Source of the DNA: Oxytricha trifallax
Lineage: Eukaryota > Ciliophora > Spirotrichea > Sporadotrichida > Oxytrichidae
NCBI GenBank assembly: GCA_000711775.1
Contig: ARYC01001302.1
Location: forward strand, 62,001-126,000
Length of the DNA: 64,000 nucleotides
Direction: 5' to 3'
Each line of letters begins with the position of its first letter. Position 1 is the first letter of the stretch. The position numbers and the translations under genes were made by a program. This document shows positions 10,926-23,607 of this stretch, piece after piece. Under the pieces are notes generated by a model. That model had not been told where the DNA came from and made no database searches. It was given only the letters and a program-made list of their open reading frames with translations.

Positions 10926-13900
10926 TCAAATTAACCTCTATATAAAGCAGTTCTTTTCTTCTTGTTTGATGTCGTCCATTAAGAACTTAGATATTTTTAC
11001 GAGATCATTATTTTTGCGATAATTATAGCAAATAAATAGGGAATAGTCTTGTTTGCCTTGCGCTCCTTAGCAAATAAGAGCATAGGTGAAATCCTAATAA
11101 CACTTTAAGAGTCAATAAATGTAAAAAGATTGATGTAGAAATATACAAAATAATTAATTTCATTAATTTAATTGATGTTTTACTTACATCCCTGACTTCT
11201 TTTATTTCATAAGGACCTCTTCTATTTTGTGAGAGACTCACCGCTTCATAATTTGACCATAATCTTTCAAAAATCCTTAAAGCTCTAATAAAAAAAGAAT
11301 CATGAAGCTAAATTAAGTATTACTGTAGATGGAGCTCTGTGACTTTAGTGAGTAATGGATAGTTATAGGTAGTGTATTGATTGAGTATATTATTTCTAAT
11401 AAGCACCATCTGAATCTCTTTTATGTCTAAATTAATTATAAAATTATCTTAGATTACTTACTAAACCACTCGTACATTTAGATTGTGCATTTATCAATTA
11501 TTTCGATTAATCCTCGTTCTTTAATTTCTGAAAAGATTTATGCTGAAGCTTTTTGACATTCAAAAAATGTCTCTCCGCTGTGATCTGTGCAGATAATTAT
11601 AAAATGAATAATACATCTGAAATAGGGGGACCACGCCAATAAAAACGTCGACTGTTAATCATATTTTTCGTGTTAAAACTGAATGATACGCCTATTTTTG
11701 CAACATGGGGTTGAGTGCATCAAGGATAGGGTAGGAGTTAAGAGACAGACCGCTCAGATCTCAATTTTGACTCTAATTGTTACAGAAAAAGCTATGAAAA
11801 ACCCAGCATAAGATAACTTCAACAGAGTATCCCTCGGGGTTTTACCTGAACATAAGCATTCACTAGAAAAATTTGCTGGAAATAGTTACCAGAGAAATAC
11901 ACGAAGTAGCGAAAAATACAAATGAAAATGTTTTTAATAATTATAATTCCAACATTAGGTGTGTCATAATTAACATAAACATATAGGATGTGCTCTTCTG
12001 CTATGCCTGGTATGCAAATAGGTGTCCAGTTTTCGACATTTTTCATTGAGGGATTTGCATAAATGTAATTTAGGATCACAGTTATGTCTCTTATATAAAT
12101 ATACTTAAACTTCATCAATAATTACCATGGGCTTTCACTTCATCAATTTTCACTGTCTATAAACTTAACATAAGAACTTGAAAGCATTTAATTGTGTAGC
12201 TATCAATAAATATTTAAATTAATTAGATATATATTAATTTGAAATATAATAGTACAATGAAGAAATATACATCGAAAACTTATAAAGAATGAAATTGAAA
12301 TATTATAATAACTTTACTTTCTAATCGTATTATTACACCAGTCATAGAGTATTGTAGCCTAGCTAATTGAATAATCTCTAATTCGTTTTCGCTTTCTTTA
12401 ACTTATTTATAATGTGATGCATTCAATAATCGTTGATTATATTAGAACCAATGAGCATTAAAAATAAATATAGCATTTCATCTTTAAATTGCATAATTTT
12501 TATTTTTAAAAAGCATGTTTATAATAAGTAGGTTTATAAACTGATAAAATATTAATATGTTGTCTACAATATTTAATAAGGATTTAATGTAATTTAAATT
12601 ATTGTTCTATGTTAATTTTAGATAATTATTGAATTAATTAGGAAAAATTGCAATTGATTAATAGAGAGTTAGAATCAAAATTTATATCAAAGGTTTTATA
12701 ATAATTGTTAAAATGCAGAAACAATAGAATTTATAATAACATCATAAAAATGAAGATTTGCTTTAAAAACTCTAACAATAGTATCAAAGAAAAGGCACTT
12801 AGCATAAATTTTAAATTCATTGTATTTAAAATACTATTTTGTAAAATTTATTGTTAAAATTTTCGAAATAAAGTATTTGATATTCATTTTTCAGGATCTG
12901 CATTCCAATTTAAACCCACTCTAGATAGTATTTATGATTATGTTGATAATTACTAATGTTAATACTATTCAGAGGTCACAATCTTAAATTATAAGTTTGA
13001 ATACATATTTAAAATTATCGAAATTTTATTTAATCAGGTACTAAGATAAATAAAATATGAATACATCAGAATAAAGAACCTAATTGGGAATTCATGATGG
13101 AACTCTGATTAATATGTAATGTGCACGGAAAATAATAAATGGGGCTAAGAAAGCCATATAGTATTATCAGGTCAGTCTCCTTTTTTTTAGCTTATGTCCT
13201 GTCTTAAGATTTTTTTGTTTATCATTTTAATTTTTATATTCTAGACTGTTTTCTCTTTTTTGAGCATGTTTAAATCCATTTTGTCACATGATGTGTATTT
13301 TGTGCACATCCTTCTCCCTTGTTTTTTAAGACATACTTTAAGGAGTTGCTAGTTTTAACTCTGATTATATACAAACCACAAACTTCTTAAATAATTAATG
13401 AAATTCGACCATAATCCTATCTTAATATTTCATACTGCTATTTACACGTTCATTATACGAACACAGTGTAAGGAAATGTTGAGAAATTTATTTTATTTAA
13501 TGTTAAAAATATAAATTAACAATCTCAAGAAGACAGATAACTGATATAATGCATGAAGACTCTCATATTTTAAAACAGTGGATTAAGTAATTGAATAAAT
13601 ATACTATAAGAGTTGACATGCCAAATAAATACATCATAACTAAGGAAAATTTTACAAAGATGGTTATTTTTATTTTTCCTAGAAATAAATACTTAATTTA
13701 TTAATATGTTTTAAGGCTTTAGGTAAAGGATCTTACGCAAATGTAAATTTATCTTACAAATGGATTCATAGATATGTAAATGGAATCTAGCAAAACGACA
13801 AAAAGTATGACGCAGTCTCATATATATTAAGAAATAAATATTAATTTTAGCATATCAATACTCCAAATATAAATCCTTTAAACATCACAATACTAAATAG

Positions 13901-16900
13901 CTATAAAATTTTTAGTCTTGCTTAAAAATTCAAAACCCAAAATCCTAATGCAATAGCATCATGCCTTTTTTTTAAATTTTCTAGTATAGAGATTTTCTGA
14001 TTTTTAAAAAAATATTCGATTTTATTATTGATTACTGAATTATAGAATAGAAATTTTTTTTAATGCTGAAAATTTTTAGTGTAGGTTTTCCTAATTTGTT
14101 GTAAGAAATTTAAGCCTTTTCCCTTCATCTTCAATTTCAAATGTTATTAAGTCTATACTCTTTAAATATATATATATGCTTGAACAAAATCAAGTAAGGG
14201 TTCCCATTTAGTTTAATAATTTCGCAGTGAAATCTATTTAGAAAAATATTTTTGATGATGGCAAGACCACTATAGAGCAAATGATGGATGAGATAGACAT
14301 TCACAGAAAGTTAGAACTATGTGGTAACGCTATATAATTGTATAAAGTTTATGAGAGCTAAACTTAGTTACACATGCTCATTGAATATTAGAAAGGAGGT
14401 ACTTTACTTGATCAAATCAAGAAATAAATCAAGTAAAATTTTAAATGAATGCAATCTTCATGATATTATATAAGTTTTAAAGTTCACAGAGGTAGATATA
14501 AGAACAATTATGGCATAATTACTTCTCGCAGTTGATTTCATGCATAAGAAAGGAGTCGTACATAGAGACATAAAGCTTGATAACATTTTGCTGAGCTCTA
14601 TGACTGTAGGAGTGTTTGACGTAAGAATTGCTGATTTTAAAACTAAACATAAATAATTTAAGTATATTTATTTTGGACTAGCAGCTCATTTTAAATCGGG
14701 CGAACTACTAACTTAAAAATGTGGTACGCCAACTTATAAAGGTCCATAAATAAAACAATTTTCTAATTTAATATTTTATCCAGAAGTCTTAAATGGGAGT
14801 GGCTACACTGAAAAAGCAGATATTTTTAGTCTAGGTTCCATTATGTTCAATATGGTCTCAGGAAAATATTTCTTTCAGGGCAAAGATTAAAATGCCTTGC
14901 TGAAATTGAATAAAATTTACACATAGATAACTACATAAAAATCATTAGAGTTGAGGGATAAGCTTTGCTCATTAGATTATAAGAGAAAAATCCCTAAATT
15001 AGACCCTCTGCCAAAGATGATCTTGAGCATCCATGGTTCTTTCAAGAATATAAAAAATTTATTTGCATTTTAAATTTCCATGCTTTTCAAAGATAGAGGA
15101 GCACTAATAGATGGACTTTTAATGAATAACTATCAATTTTAATTAATTATTTTTCTAATTATCTCTGCGAAATAGATTTGAAAAGACACAGTTTCATACA
15201 TGAAAGCATGTTAAATAAAATGAGTGCCAAAATAAGTATGAATATTCATAGTCAAGCAGATGCTGCAAAAATTGGTTCTAATTTATTCATTAAAAGCCAC
15301 TAATCAGGCAACAGCTTAAGTTCTTTCTTTATTAAGAGCAGACAATTTTCGTAATCAAATAGCTCGAATAAGTAGTAAAATGATTTTAATTATAAAGAAT
15401 ATACTTTATTTTGATTTACCGTAGATAGTATCATATTACAAAATACTGGTAAATTATAGAAGATCAAGATCATCGATTCCTAGTCGACTGATTTAAACAT
15501 AAAATATATATTTATTTTGGGAAACTCAATCGATTAATCATTAAACTAGCTAAAAATTAAAAAAGGAATAATAGTAATGAAGAATAGAAGAGAAACTTAT
15601 TATTAGAGAAAAATAGATCTTGTCCTTAAAGGAGTCAATTTTCAAAGAATAAGTTAAACTAGTAAGCTTAAAAAAATTAAACAGGTTCTTATGTTAATAA
15701 ATATTTATAAATGAGAGCAAACAAGCAATGGGAGACGAGCCTATTCTTTTGAATGTATCTCTTGCCTCGGATTCTAATAGAGGGCTACTCGATTAATTGA
15801 GTTAAAGACCTTCCGTATAAAGAGTCAGATAAATGAAAAAATCTATTAGGCTTCATGAATCAATAAGGTCGAATAGCGATGATTGGAATTTAAGTGAAAA
15901 AGATGCGGATGAATAGTTTGCATCGAAGCGAAACATTAAAATGACATTGGAAAAATCTAGTGTTGATAGTAGGTACAATTAGAACAACCAATTTTAATAC
16001 TAAAAAATTAATTTAAGTTATTTTTGGCCAATAAAAATATACTTTAAGTACGGAAAATTTTGATAAATTACAATCATGGAATCCTTCACATTGAAATATC
16101 AATAATCAAATTTACTTTAGAAAAAATACTTTCGATTATATTACTAATAACTTTACTACTATCAAGGCTATTAATAATAATCTACATTATTTGTCTATTA
16201 ATTTTACGAATTCGGATTATAAGATAAAACTTTTTTACTTCATAAATTTGAGTTGGATCAGAAAATGTGCAAATTACGTTCAGTGCTGAGACAAGCATGC
16301 CACATCTAAAAACTATCACCAATGTATTAATATTTACGCAATATTCGAGGGTTTGTTTGTTTCAATTGCTTTCTCAACTGCTTTTCTCGCATTTTATGGC
16401 ATTCTAAGAGGCTAATACGCTTCAAGGAATATTGAAGGACTTTTTACACTTATTTCACACATCATGTCTAAAGTTCTCTCAAGACCAGCTATTGAAGTTT
16501 TAATATCTAAACTTGGTCTCTTTGTCAACTGATCATTAACACTTGAAGTCATTAACGAGACAAACTAAAATATAGAGTCAGTTAAATATGTTGAAACTTA
16601 CTTGGCAGTGTAAAAACTCAAGCTACTTTCGGATAAAGCTGGAGCTTTCTCTAACTCGCAGGTATTTTAGAGGCTTCTTTGAAGTGTCATCATCTAGATA
16701 TTTTGCAGGTCTATTATTAGATATGCAAATGTAGTAGAAATTTCCCTTTTTAACAATTGCAACAGAAAATTGGCTCGTTTCTATCGAGCGAACTTTGTTA
16801 CTTTATTCTTTAGCATTTTATAAATTATTCCAATAGTAACTTTATAACTTTGGGATAATTGCACTCATCGTTGCGAAAAATGGAACCATAACCATTTCAT

Positions 16901-17281
16901 CCCCAAACCTTGTATAAACAGGTTTTCCAGTCTTGTAAATATCATGTAATTCTTTTTTATTTAGTAATACTCCTCAAGTTCTTCACTAATCTCAATGCTT
17001 TTCAATTGAGGGTAAATATTCTCCATGTCGAAAAACGATTACGATCCATTTTAGCTTTATTTTTAGTTTCCATTAAGTCTATTTTGATTCGTTTCTTCAA
17101 TTCTCTTTTTCGAATTTTACTATATATTGAAGTTCTACATTTTGTCTTCCAGAGACTTCAAGCTTTAATTATCTGATTTCAAATCTGGCGAAATATTTGA
17201 TACACTAGATTGAGATTATATATCTTCGTAAGAGGTATTACTTACAACTTGATTCTACGATTAATACGAGTTTTATTCCAT
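10926..17281 (-). CDS. MON1: MON1 (SAND family) vacuolar fusion protein, split in germline
   Basis: MON1 pairs with CCZ1 as the exchange factor that activates Rab7 on late endosomes. All its hallmarks are present but in separate blocks. The first block (17281-16244) has an acidic, Gln-rich leader, then TGKPVYTRFGDE, then a longin-type domain (VAIVKKGNFYYICIS) and SPSIFLEAYQPLRMPQNAR. The second (12115-11947) has DITVILNYI and WTPICIPG. The third (11602-10926) has TDHSGETFFECQKA and the C-terminal helix region ending at TGA 10926-10928. Introns with GT...AG ends are near 16600-16635, 11433-11467 and 11097-11190. Three inserts (344, 4128 and 60 bp), each flanked by a direct repeat, separate the blocks; joining at the repeats is in frame every time. 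A kinase gene lies inside the largest insert. Confidence 0.85.
11603..11946. other. 344-bp IES in MON1 with 10-bp pointer
   Basis: The direct repeat ATAATTATAA (plus strand) stands at 11593-11602 and 11937-11946. Deleting one copy and the DNA between joins NVGIIII to CTDHSGETFFE, which is exactly the MON1 family order. The insert is clearly less AT-rich than the other IESs here and contains small GC-rich patches (11630-11660, 11705-11765). Confidence 0.8.
12116..16243. other. 4.1-kb germline insert in MON1 carrying a kinase gene
   Basis: ACTTCAT (pointer ATGAAGT on the coding strand) occurs at 12109-12115 and 16237-16243. Recombination between the copies gives LIQLKFMKFKYIYIRDITVI, the expected MON1 helix before the WTPICIPG motif. 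There are no GT...AG ends at the borders. The insert contains a complete plus-strand protein-kinase gene and AT-rich flanks (12116-12712 and 16064-16236) in which I see nothing else. Confidence 0.8.
12713..16063 (+). CDS. Ser/Thr protein kinase nested inside MON1
   Basis: The gene starts at ATG 12713 with a Gln-rich leader. The kinase domain follows: glycine loop GKGSYANV (about 13720), helix C region (14280), hinge with IEYQKGGTL (14370), catalytic loop HRDIKLDN (14560-14590), a DFG equivalent ADFG split by an intron (14632-14675), the P+1 region CGTPTYKGP, then PEVLNGSGYTEKADIFSLG (14780-14840). The order resembles ULK/CAMK-type kinases of ciliates. A long Ser/Asn/Lys-rich tail (15170-16060) has no recognisable domain. 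It contains several AT-rich introns or IESs (13150-13710, 13820-14190, 14430-14490). The VAIK lysine could not be placed with certainty, probably because of an unresolved IES near 13800. Stop at TGA 16061-16063. Confidence 0.8.
16279..16338. other. 60-bp IES in MON1 with CGTAA pointer
   Basis: TTACG on the plus strand (CGTAA on the coding strand) at 16274-16278 and 16334-16338. The segment carries in-frame TGA codons. Removing 60 bp joins KPSNIAQ to FAHFLIQLKF, matching the spacing of the family. Confidence 0.7.
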
Positions 17282-17345
17282 TAAGGATTTTATAATTAAT
17301 TTGAAATTAAGAGCAAATAATTAAATTAATCATTAGCTGAATATA

Positions 17346-20322
17346 TCACTCAAATTAGTTTGGCAATTTAAACTTTATCTTATCTTGAAGCTCTCTCATA
17401 ACTCTGAGTACAGTTTCATCCTAATTTTGCTGTCCTACAATTTAGACTGAAATTGGCATTCCTGCTGAATTTTTCATGACTTACTTTGCATAGTAATCAA
17501 ACATATCATTGGTTGAGCTTCTGTAATCTGTCTCATCGTGATTTACAAGGCCTTAAGCTATTATTCCATTAGGCATTTCTAAAATATTCCAGTAAATTGC
17601 ATATGCATTAGCAGGTAAGAGTTCATGGAGATAATCATCTTTAAGTGGAGCTACTAAAGGGTAGATAGGGCATAAGAATATGTCACAATTATACATCTAC
17701 TAAAGTTTCAATTAAGCATCCTGCTTTGAAAGCAGCAACTCTGAGATACAGTCTTAAATATCTTTTGCAGTTCTCATTCTCTACAAAACTCCTCTCATCA
17801 AATATTATCTTTATGAGGATTTTAAAATAGTCATTAGCTAAGTCATTTATTGTAGATTGAATCTATAATCAATCTTAGAATTAAGCTTTTAATTTGACTT
17901 GTCATTTCTTCTTTTCTGAGTTATTTATTCTATAAGAAATGACAGTTAATATACAGCTTCATAGATAGTTCAAAGATTCTTGTAAAGTGAGGCAAATCCT
18001 ATTGGATTTTTGTAATTTCATAACCTAAGCTAGTCAAATGGCCGTAGCAAGTTAAAATTGCTCTTTTTGCTGATTGGCAAGACTCAAATATAGTTTGGGA
18101 GTCAAAATAGGCGATTCTTACAGGTTCTTCACAATAGTTTTTGTCAAGGTCAAATGGAATATGCAGTGATTTTGGGTTATTAGTAAATATTTTATTTTCT
18201 TTTGTATCTCTCATTAGTTAATCTACTACTATCATAATATCTTCAACTTTTTTGCCTATAAATTTAAAACTCAAATAAATATAATCATATAAGACTAAAA
18301 AGTCTTTTTTATTTTCTTAAAGAAAAGAAAGCCAACACATATTTTCATTTATTTAAATTTAATTATATGAAGCTGATAAAATGAATGATGAGATCAATAA
18401 TTATATAATAAATGCCAATCTCTTTGGTAAGATTGAAGATCCAGTAACTTTGTGATCAATAATATTATATTTATCATTAATTGATTGCCAAGGTAATCTC
18501 AATCCACTTGGTGAAAAGCACTAAACTCCATTGAAAGCTACATTAATCTTTTGCTCCATGATTTAATCAACAGAAATTGCAAAATTAACAAATTTTCTCG
18601 CTACTAAACTAGCTTTATAGGAATTTCCCACAATTCTATTACTATTCCAAGGATTAAAAGTTTAACCCCAGATTTAATTGTTTATTTGGGTATTGGCCCC
18701 CAGGGCGGGGCAAGATAAATTTTTTATGATAATTTTTAAACTATTTAAATTTCTTTAAAAACTTCTATATAATTGATATAACTCAATATATAGGTTCCAT
18801 TAACAATTTTCCTTGGATAATATACTCATAATTTATTCGAATACGTTACTTTTAACATATTAACTTTTATAAAAATGAGCAAAGTTTAAAAAAATATAAA
18901 CTTTTCATAATTATTTTTATGAAAATAGGATAATTTGCAAGATTATTTGTATCATCATTAATTTTAAATACATAAAAGTTAATATGTTAAAAGTAACGTA
19001 TTCGAATAAATTATGAGTATATTATCCAAGGAAAATTGTTAAATGATACCTATATATTGAGTTATATCAATAATTAGAAGTTTTAAAGAAATATAAATAG
19101 TTTAAAAATTTTGATAAAAAATTCATCTTGCCCCGCCCTGGGGCCATTACCGTTCATATTAAACTATAGCAGAATGCCTTGATCAGAGTTTTGATTTAAA
19201 AAATTAACTCCTTTACTTTGAATGTACTCAACTAAATCATTTTAATAATAAGAAACTTATATGTTTCACATGAATTTAATGGTAAATTTATAGAAATCAC
19301 AGCTGCTTTAAATTTATTGTAAATTAATTTCCTAAATCATTCCAAGCCTGCTTTATAAACCCTTAACTGATATTCTATCGTCTACTGCGACAATAAGACC
19401 AAGCAAGCTTTTCTGCTCAAGAATTTATGTAATTGAACTTTTTTCCTTCTTATTAACTTATTCAAAACTTCTATCAATTATATTTGAAGATTAGGGAGCA
19501 TGATCTTCTTATTCCTCATCTATCAAAAATGCAGATTTCTCTTCTTCTTCGATATGCTGTTATTTTATCTCTTCATCTTGCTGTATATTTAGAGCATTTT
19601 ATGCAATATCTTATTTTTCTTTTAAGGTCGATTCTTGCTAAAATTTAATCATTGTTTATATAGTAGCGTTTAGAAGTTTAACTTAATCCAAGACTTGCTT
19701 AAAATTATACTCTCCATATAAGGAGTGCTTTGATTAGCTTACGATTTGCTTTAAATAAACCAAAACTACATCATCGATAGTTAGTACTTCCACATTACTT
19801 TCGCTTTGTTCCAAATGCTAATTTTTGTTTGCAATCTAGGACGATCGATAAAGTTCATTTTGTGATTTCTGCATTTATGATTAATGAATTTAAGGAGCTT
19901 GGCTTTTAAAAATATTTTGCTTAGCTAAACTAGATTCATTTATTCCGTTTTAAATTCCAATCTAATCATTATTACTGATAGTCTATTTTAATAACTATAG
20001 TTATAGCTCGCTCAATGAGAAGTTTAGAAATATTAACTCTTTTTCATAAGAAATTTTAGCCTTTTTAAGTACTTTTTTTTCTAATAAACTCAATTGCTAA
20101 ATCTTTCTCTTAAATTCTTTGCTGCGCAATAGCTAGAATTCTGTACCTCTCTTTAGTGAAAACAGTAAACTTGTAAGTTTTAAAAAGAAACATTCCACCT
20201 AGTAGTAATTGAACAGATATTATAACCTTTGGGGAGATAAAGGATTTATCATGTAGTAATCCTAGAGATCTTTTTGAAAATTCAGCAAGAAAAGATATTA
20301 TTGTCTCTATAACTTTCGACAT
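17346..20322 (-). CDS. Fatty-acid amide hydrolase-like amidase
   Basis: An amidase-signature family member, about 840 codons once one IES is removed. The N-terminus (20322-20150) has a membrane-anchor segment (ISVQLLLGGMFLF), as in FAAH. A long polar, Gln/Glu-rich insert follows, then the amidase fold: LIVAVDDRISVKG, the region NDLVEYIQSKGV, QIWGQTFNPWNSN (normally NPWN followed by a Gly/Ser-rich catalytic loop), RIAYFDSQTIFE, and the C-terminal NSAGMPISVQIVGQQNQDE. The usual GGSSGGE motif is degenerate here (RIVGNSYKAS), so the Ser-cisSer-Lys triad may be lost and catalysis is doubtful. Stop at TGA 17346-17348. The gene sits between MON1 (101 bp away) and a RING gene, all on one strand. Confidence 0.8.
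18693..19149. mobile_element. 457-bp palindromic IES in the amidase exon
   Basis: The element is a near-perfect inverted repeat: arms of about 180 bp with GC-rich tips (GGCCCCAGGGCGGGGCAAGAT) around an AT-rich centre (about 18873-18960). TA occurs at 18691-18692 and 19148-19149. Deleting the element and one TA gives FNMNGTQINNQIWGQTFNP on the minus strand, a continuous amidase frame. This looks like a transposon-derived (MITE-like) IES. I see no ORF in it and no second copy. Confidence 0.85.
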
Positions 20323-20443
20323 TATTTACGGTTTATAAATTAATTTAATTTTATATAATTCCCAATCTAATCAAATCTTAACGATTGATGAAATAAAGAA
20401 ATAAATTCTTAATTTGATTAAGGTGCTAATATTACAACTCCTC

Positions 20444-21363
20444 TCACAGCTCTCTAATAGGTTTCCTACACAGAGGACAGCTATTTTTGCCTGTTTTAAT
20501 CCAATCTTCGATACATTTAGAGTGAAAATAGTGCTAAGGATCACAAGTTAACGGAGTAACATCATCGTCACTTTTAAAATCTTACCAACATATACTGCAC
20601 TGATTTTCCGCTGTAAATCTTGAGGTATCAAATTTAAGTCTTGTCAAGCTTTGAATAACTTGAGGAATTGCTTAGTTGCTGATTACTCTAGCTTGTCTTC
20701 TTTGATTTGTTCTTAAGATATAAACCAGACAAGGCATACAGAATATGGGTAAAGCATAGATGAGCATTTAAATATAGCCAATTATAATCAGTATCAACAT
20801 TAAATTGTATAGTATTCTAGTTTCTTCTTTTTCTCCACAATCATTCTTATTTGAGTAAAATATCATATTTCCGTAAACAAGCCATGCTAGTATCATGCCA
20901 TCAACGACAATGAAGCTAATTATTGAAAATATGTTCACATATCTCGGATTATTTTCGCTTATTTTAATTTTCACAAGTCCCACTAATGACCGAGTTATCA
21001 ATATACAGAAATATATAGTGCACCATTCATACACGGGAATTCCGCATTTCTAAGAGGATCCAAATGTTTGTAAAAGGAGCAAGAGTAAAAAATCAAAAAG
21101 CAAGTCTTAATAAATGTATTTCTTGTGCTGCTGATTCATATCTCTTGATCTATAACTTCAAAGAGCTTCATAATTTTGTCGCATTCCTATATCTGAGGAG
21201 TTAGGGTCAAAAGCCCCTGCATCAAGCAAGGGCTCATTTAAATTACTTATATAATTTCTGCGATTCCTTTATCTTCGCTCCTAATCTCGAGATAGATGCT
21301 AGTTGTAGTTTTAATCTCGTATCTGTTAGAAATAAGACATTTAAATTTTTGATATTAATTCAT
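20444..21363 (-). CDS. Membrane RING-H2 finger protein
   Basis: A probable E3 ubiquitin ligase. The C-terminus carries a complete RING-H2: CSICWQDF, then CDPQHYFHSKCIEDWI and CPLCRKPI (C3H2C3 order). Before it lie at least four hydrophobic segments (about 21120-21060, 21030-20985, 20940-20880, 20830-20760) separated by short polar loops, a layout shared by many ciliate multi-pass RING proteins. The N-terminal part is basic and polar (RDQERRQRNRRNY). An in-frame TGA stands at 21158-21160 within an otherwise good frame. The start (ATG 21361-21363) needs one frame adjustment. Stop at TGA 20444-20446. Confidence 0.75.
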
Positions 21364-21448
21364 GAATTTATAATCCAATTTTGATAATTAAACTATATTA
21401 TATTTAACAACAAACAACTATTTCACAATAACTATTCTTTCTACTAAG

Positions 21449-23421
21449 TCAATCTGCTTCAAATTCTCTCCCAGTTTTATTTAATAAGTTTGTAAGATGA
21501 TTATGTACCAATTTGCCAATTTCTTGAACTTCACCCTCTCTCTGAAGAGATTTCTGGAATCCTTTGCATTTATAAAAATTCTTGAAGTTTTCAATGCATG
21601 TATCTACTTTTTTTAATCTTTCTTCTCTTGCCAAATCAACACCACTTCCAACGGGGACAGTTTTAATTTCTATCATTTATGGAGCCCAGTGTTTAATATG
21701 TTTAACATAGCTTTCAAACCAGCTAAAATATGAGTTTCATATTTACTGTTGACAAGAGTGACACAATGAGTAGTTGTTGCTGAAATATTCTCATAGTTTA
21801 GGATGTCTACTTTCTAATTTTCAGCAAAAGTATTATTCACCACATCCATCACAGTACTAGTGTCATTCATCATATTTAAGGCATTTATTGCAGACGTTAT
21901 ATTTCCCTTAGTCCACCAATTTTGAATAATATTTACATGATTTGTTCTTCTCTGCATTACGCTAACCAAAGTTGCATGATTGCCCATGCATTCATTTATA
22001 ATTTCTAGATCTCTCTTTTGTGGTGCTTAACTTTTATCTACATCAAAACTATTCATGTCAATGCCAATTGGTTTGTCATTAGGACTTTTCACATAAGTGG
22101 CTCTAGATAAATCTTGCATTTCGGTATCTTCTAATTGCTACTACATTTATTGAGTATTTACCTGATTTACTTATTTTAATGAGGGTTTTCTATCTTGTTA
22201 GAATTATTAGGGATCCTACTTTGGTTAAACATTAGCAAATGAATTTTCTTTTAGCTGCTTTGATCTCTGGCTTTCAATTTCTTCAGAAGTTTGTTAGCTT
22301 TTGACGAAATTTGACTTTTGTGGTTGCATTACAGCCATCATATGCTAATCTTACTAGGATTTTACTGAGTCACTTGAAGGTACAGTGTCAATTGTCTCAT
22401 CATAGTTTATACTTTCTAATGGAGCATACCAAACTGATATAGTATTATTTGATTGAGCAGACATTTAAAGGAATCTTTCTTCGCTTGCTATTCTTAGATC
22501 AGATATGTTTTTTGGAATAATACTTAAACAATCCAGTAACTTATTCGTTTTAATGTTCCAAAGTTTTATACTTTCATTTGAAGCTGCAAACAAGAATTCA
22601 GCATTTCTGTCCTCATCAAAAGTCAAATTTGTTATTGGAGAACTATCTTATGGAGTAACATTAATGCTTGAAAACTGCTCTAAGTCCCAATATTTCACAG
22701 TTCTATCTGTTGAGCCATTAGCTAAAGCTAAATTTTAGGGGCTACATTAAATGCAAGTTATTGATTGTCCAGCTATAGGGAAAGCTTGTAAAGTTTTTCC
22801 TGAGGCAATATCCCATATTCTTAAAGTACCATCTTCTCCTCCAAAAGCAACCCATCTAGAATCTGGAGACAATTAAACGCTGTTCAAAACTCCAGTATGC
22901 TCTCTGTAAGTTTGAATGCACTTATTTGTTCATAAGTCTTAAACTTTTACTTTGGTGTCCTCTGAACCTGAAACTAATACAGTTCCTCCCATTTAATCAC
23001 TGTTTAAGCAGGTAGTTTTTGTCAAGTGACCTTATAATTTTGCAATTTCCCTTTTGCTTGCTAAAACCCAAACGTGAATAGTGCCTCCAAATGTTCCTGC
23101 ATAAATTTATTCTGCAGTTCCACTGAACTATAGCTCGCTTACTCCTGTTGAGTGACCATTTATTACCTAAAGAATTACTTCATTGATGGATGAATTAGAC
23201 TTACCAGCTTGGGTAAATTTTTGCTTAATTTCCATAAGTTTATGTTTCTTTGATCATCTCCTGCAGCTAATAGCTAATAATTTTGGCCTCCAAATTTAGC
23301 ACAAGTTATCTTTGCTCCACTATTCGCTTGATAGTCGTTTTATTTGGTCACTAATTAAATATTATGAGATAATGTTGCAAAAAAAAGTAAGCTTACATCT
23401 CTTCTTTTCAAATTTGTTCAT
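21449..23421 (-). CDS. KATNB1: Katanin p80 regulatory subunit (WD40 plus con80)
   Basis: Katanin severs microtubules; p80 targets and regulates the p60 ATPase. The start ATG (23419-23421) is followed by an intron (23347-23394) and then six to seven WD40 repeats with typical ends (NINLWKLS, IHVWVLAS, VKVQDLQT, LRIWDIAS, VKYWDLEQ, IKLWNIKT). A polar linker rich in Ser, Gln and Lys occupies about 22430-22000. The C-terminal con80 domain ends with DLAREERLKKVDTCIENF and RGEVQ-like helices, as in the family. Stop at TGA 21449-21451. Ciliates use katanin in cilia and nuclear division. The next gene is divergent. Confidence 0.85.
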
Positions 23422-23607
23422 ATTTTTGTTTAATTTCGAAATTTCAATAATTATTAATTTAAGGTTTTTTACAATTTAAATTATATAATAACATAATATT
23501 TAACATTAAGTTAAACTTGATTCTATTACAAGGATGTTCTATACTCACATTAATGCCTTATTTAAGTAAATCCTAGTAACAAACACCAGCACTTTAAAAT
23601 TTAATCT

